Shown: one piece after another, positions 4,880 through 5,544 of the stretch
How positions within the stretch are numbered: position 1 is the first letter of the stretch
Layout of the letters: each line of letters starts with the position of its first letter
Origin: Spirochaetaceae bacterium
GTDB lineage: Bacteria > Spirochaetota > Spirochaetia > JABEVK01
Length of the DNA stretch: 5,544 nt
Reading direction: 5' to 3'
Assembly (NCBI GenBank): GCA_023265735.1
Contig: JAHFSN010000169.1
Coordinates: forward strand, 1 to 5,544
Notes under the pieces: model-generated
What the model was told of the DNA's origin: nothing
The model's input: the letters and a program-made list of their open reading frames with translations, nothing else
The model's database searches: none
Position numbers and translations under genes: made by a program

Positions 4880-4904
4880 GCAGACCATCCGGTGGATGGT
4901 CTGC
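4880..4904. other. Perfect 11-bp hairpin with 3-base loop
   Basis: GCAGACCATCC (4880-4890) pairs fully with GGATGGTCTGC (4894-4904) around GGT. It is the strongest of several hairpins between modules A and C of copy 2; others include TGGCC-GAA-GGCCA near 4938-4950 and GTGA-rich arms near 4959-4976. There is no T tract. It may be part of a larger folded element. Confidence 0.6.
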
Positions 4905-5010
4905 AACGCTCGGCAGGCGAGCTGCAGCACGCCGGTGGCCGAAGGCCAGCCGAGGGTGAAAGCGGCTTCTCACGCCCCGTCCTGCGGACCGGCTCCCGCC
5001 TCGGGGCTCA

Positions 5011-5035
5011 CAAAACCGTCCTCTGGACGCTTTTG
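5011..5035 (-). terminator. Weak terminator-like hairpin downstream of apt
   Basis: CGTCC-TCT-GGACG (5017-5029) is flanked by CAAAA and TTTTG with one C-C mismatch, giving ten pairs. Read on the minus strand, a GC hairpin is followed by GTTTTG, a short T run, about 120 bases after the apt stop. The structure is symmetric and could act on either strand. The T run is only four bases, so termination is uncertain. Confidence 0.3.
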
Positions 5036-5075
5036 TCTCCGGCGCCCAGATCTCCACGGGCCTCGCTTCGCTCGC
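5036..5075 (-). repeat. Repeat module A, copy 2
   Basis: This is the inverse counterpart of 2618-2655, sharing GCGAGCGAAGC, GCCCGTG, AGATC and GGGCG in order with a few changes. Here modules A and C are about 170 bases apart, separated by hairpin-rich sequence missing from copy 1. Confidence 0.6.
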
Positions 5076-5103
5076 TACATGATCGTTGGGTTCGTCCATA
5101 GTG

Positions 5104-5137
5104 CAAGTCCAGGACTTTCGAATTTTGGGGCAGAGCC
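5104..5137 (+). repeat. Degenerate remnant of the hairpin repeat
   Basis: CAAGTCC, then TTTTGGGGC and GAGCC occur in the same order as in module B (2695-2720), separated by about a dozen extra bases. The extra bases complete a palindrome, AAGTCC-A-GGACTT (5105-5117). The resemblance is partial and the call is tentative. It lies between the apt stop and module A copy 2. Confidence 0.35.
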
Positions 5138-5147
5138 GTGAGTAGAT

Positions 5148-5544
5148 TTACTCTGAGGCGTAGTCGATCATGGTGATCACAGACCGGCCCTTGAGGGCCC
5201 TTTCGGGCGAAAGGAACGGGAGGCCGACGACGCAGAAGAGATCGGTGACCTTGCCCCCGGCTTCCTCGAGGAGCTCGGCGGCCGCGTTGAGGGTACCTCC
5301 GGTGGCCAGCAAATCGTCGACGATGACGATGTTGACGCCCTTGGGCACGTCGTGGGGATGCACTTCCAGGACGGCCTGGCCGTACTCGAGGGCGTACGAC
5401 CGCTGGAGGGTCGTGCCGGGCAGCTTTCCCTTCTTGCGCACCAAGATCAGGGGCACTCCCAGGTGGAGGGCCAGCGGAGCGGCGAACACGAACCCCCGGG
5501 ACTCCACGGCGGCCACGGCCCCCAGCCCCTTTCCGGTGTAGGTG
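5148..5544 (-). CDS. apt: Adenine phosphoribosyltransferase, C-terminal part
   Basis: The frame is open from the window edge to the TAA at 5150-5148. About 131 residues are visible of a family usually near 170, so the N-terminus lies beyond the window. The product salvages adenine by joining it to PRPP to give AMP in the cytoplasm. Visible features in order are VESRGFVFAAPLA, the loop RKKGKLPGTT, YALEYG, the PRPP-binding signature VIVDDLLATGGT (encoded about 5292-5325), AAELLEEAGGKV and a terminal MIDYASE. The ESRGF and YxLEYG motifs favour adenine over other phosphoribosyltransferases. A GTG at 5514-5516 lies inside conserved sequence and is not the start. GC is high, like fabF. The next gene on the strand is more than 400 bases away behind its own promoter, so apt is probably a separate transcript. 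Confidence 0.92.
   Translation of the reverse strand, partial: TYTGKGLGAVAAVESRGFVFAAPLALHLGVPLILVRKKGKLPGTTLQRSYALEYGQAVLEVHPHDVPKGVNIVIVDDLLATGGTLNAAAELLEEAGGKVTDLFCVVGLPFLSPERALKGRSVITMIDYASE

Larger units (their letters stand above)
4735..5147. other. 413-bp intergenic region between apt and the tetR 2 promoter
   Basis: No credible gene is found; a 122-codon open frame on the minus strand simply follows the repeat. Read in the minus direction from apt it holds a degenerate repeat remnant (5137-5104), module A (5075-5036), a CAAAA-flanked hairpin (5035-5011), a hairpin-dense stretch (about 4980-4880), module C (4865-4835) and the three-hairpin repeat (4832-4744), which ends ten bases before the tetR 2 -35 box. 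Confidence 0.7.

Noticed and set aside
4117..4959. 280-codon plus-strand frame opposite tetR 2 running into the intergenic repeat
   Set aside because: It has no domain, overlaps a clear TetR gene and crosses its promoter and the repeat. It is a compositional artefact.
4731..5099. 122-codon minus-strand frame between apt and tetR 2, with peptide resemblance to a frame at 2676-2921
   Set aside because: The resemblance comes from the shared repeat, not from a protein family. Changes between copies follow base pairing of hairpins rather than codon positions.

Overview
The window looks like chromosomal DNA from a high-GC bacterium. It holds the 3' part of a PFL-family (UPF0210/DUF711) gene, a divergent tetR / quinone oxidoreductase pair, a tetR-fabF operon and the 3' part of apt. 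No marker gene fixes the taxon. The gene mix, the GC-rich coding regions and hairpin-rich intergenic repeats would suit Desulfobacterota or a related lineage, but that is a weak inference.

Layout. 1-380 (+): C-terminal part of the PFL-family protein. 381-535: short gap with a truncated repeat. 536-1183 (-): TetR regulator 1. 1184-1394: divergent control region with a sigma70-like promoter, an ACTAC/GTAGT operator array and two tiny ORFs (1259-1297 and 1297-1395) whose stop and start codons overlap by one base with each other and with the next gene. 1395-2378 (+): zeta-crystallin-type NADPH:quinone oxidoreductase. 2379-2818: gap between convergent genes, holding a possible relic of a fabF 3' end and copy 1 of a structured repeat. 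2819-4072 (-): FabF-type beta-ketoacyl-ACP synthase II. 4069-4698 (-): TetR regulator 2, overlapping fabF by ATGA. 4705-4734: its promoter, with a perfect palindromic operator between -35 and -10. 4735-5147: 413-base gap filled by copy 2 of the repeat in opposite orientation. 5148-5544 (-): apt, running off the window.

Two self-contained TetR circuits are visible. In the first, TetR 1 probably controls itself and the divergent oxidoreductase through the operator array. In the second, TetR 2 probably represses its own operon and so the downstream fabF, tying a fatty-acid or lipid condensing enzyme to an unknown signal. The tetR 1/qor segment is clearly lower in GC (about 42-53% in sampled lines) than fabF, tetR 2 and the PFL gene (about 65-85%), which suggests transfer.

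The most unusual element is an 89-bp repeat present twice (2679-2767 and, inverted, 4744-4832). It folds into three consecutive hairpins. The copies differ at 10 positions. The eight inside the folded part all fall in loops or form two compensating base-pair changes, and the other two lie outside it. Companion modules, and possible remnants in two other gaps, make it a modular dispersed element. The chain of two coupled micro-ORFs ahead of the oxidoreductase is the second feature worth attention.
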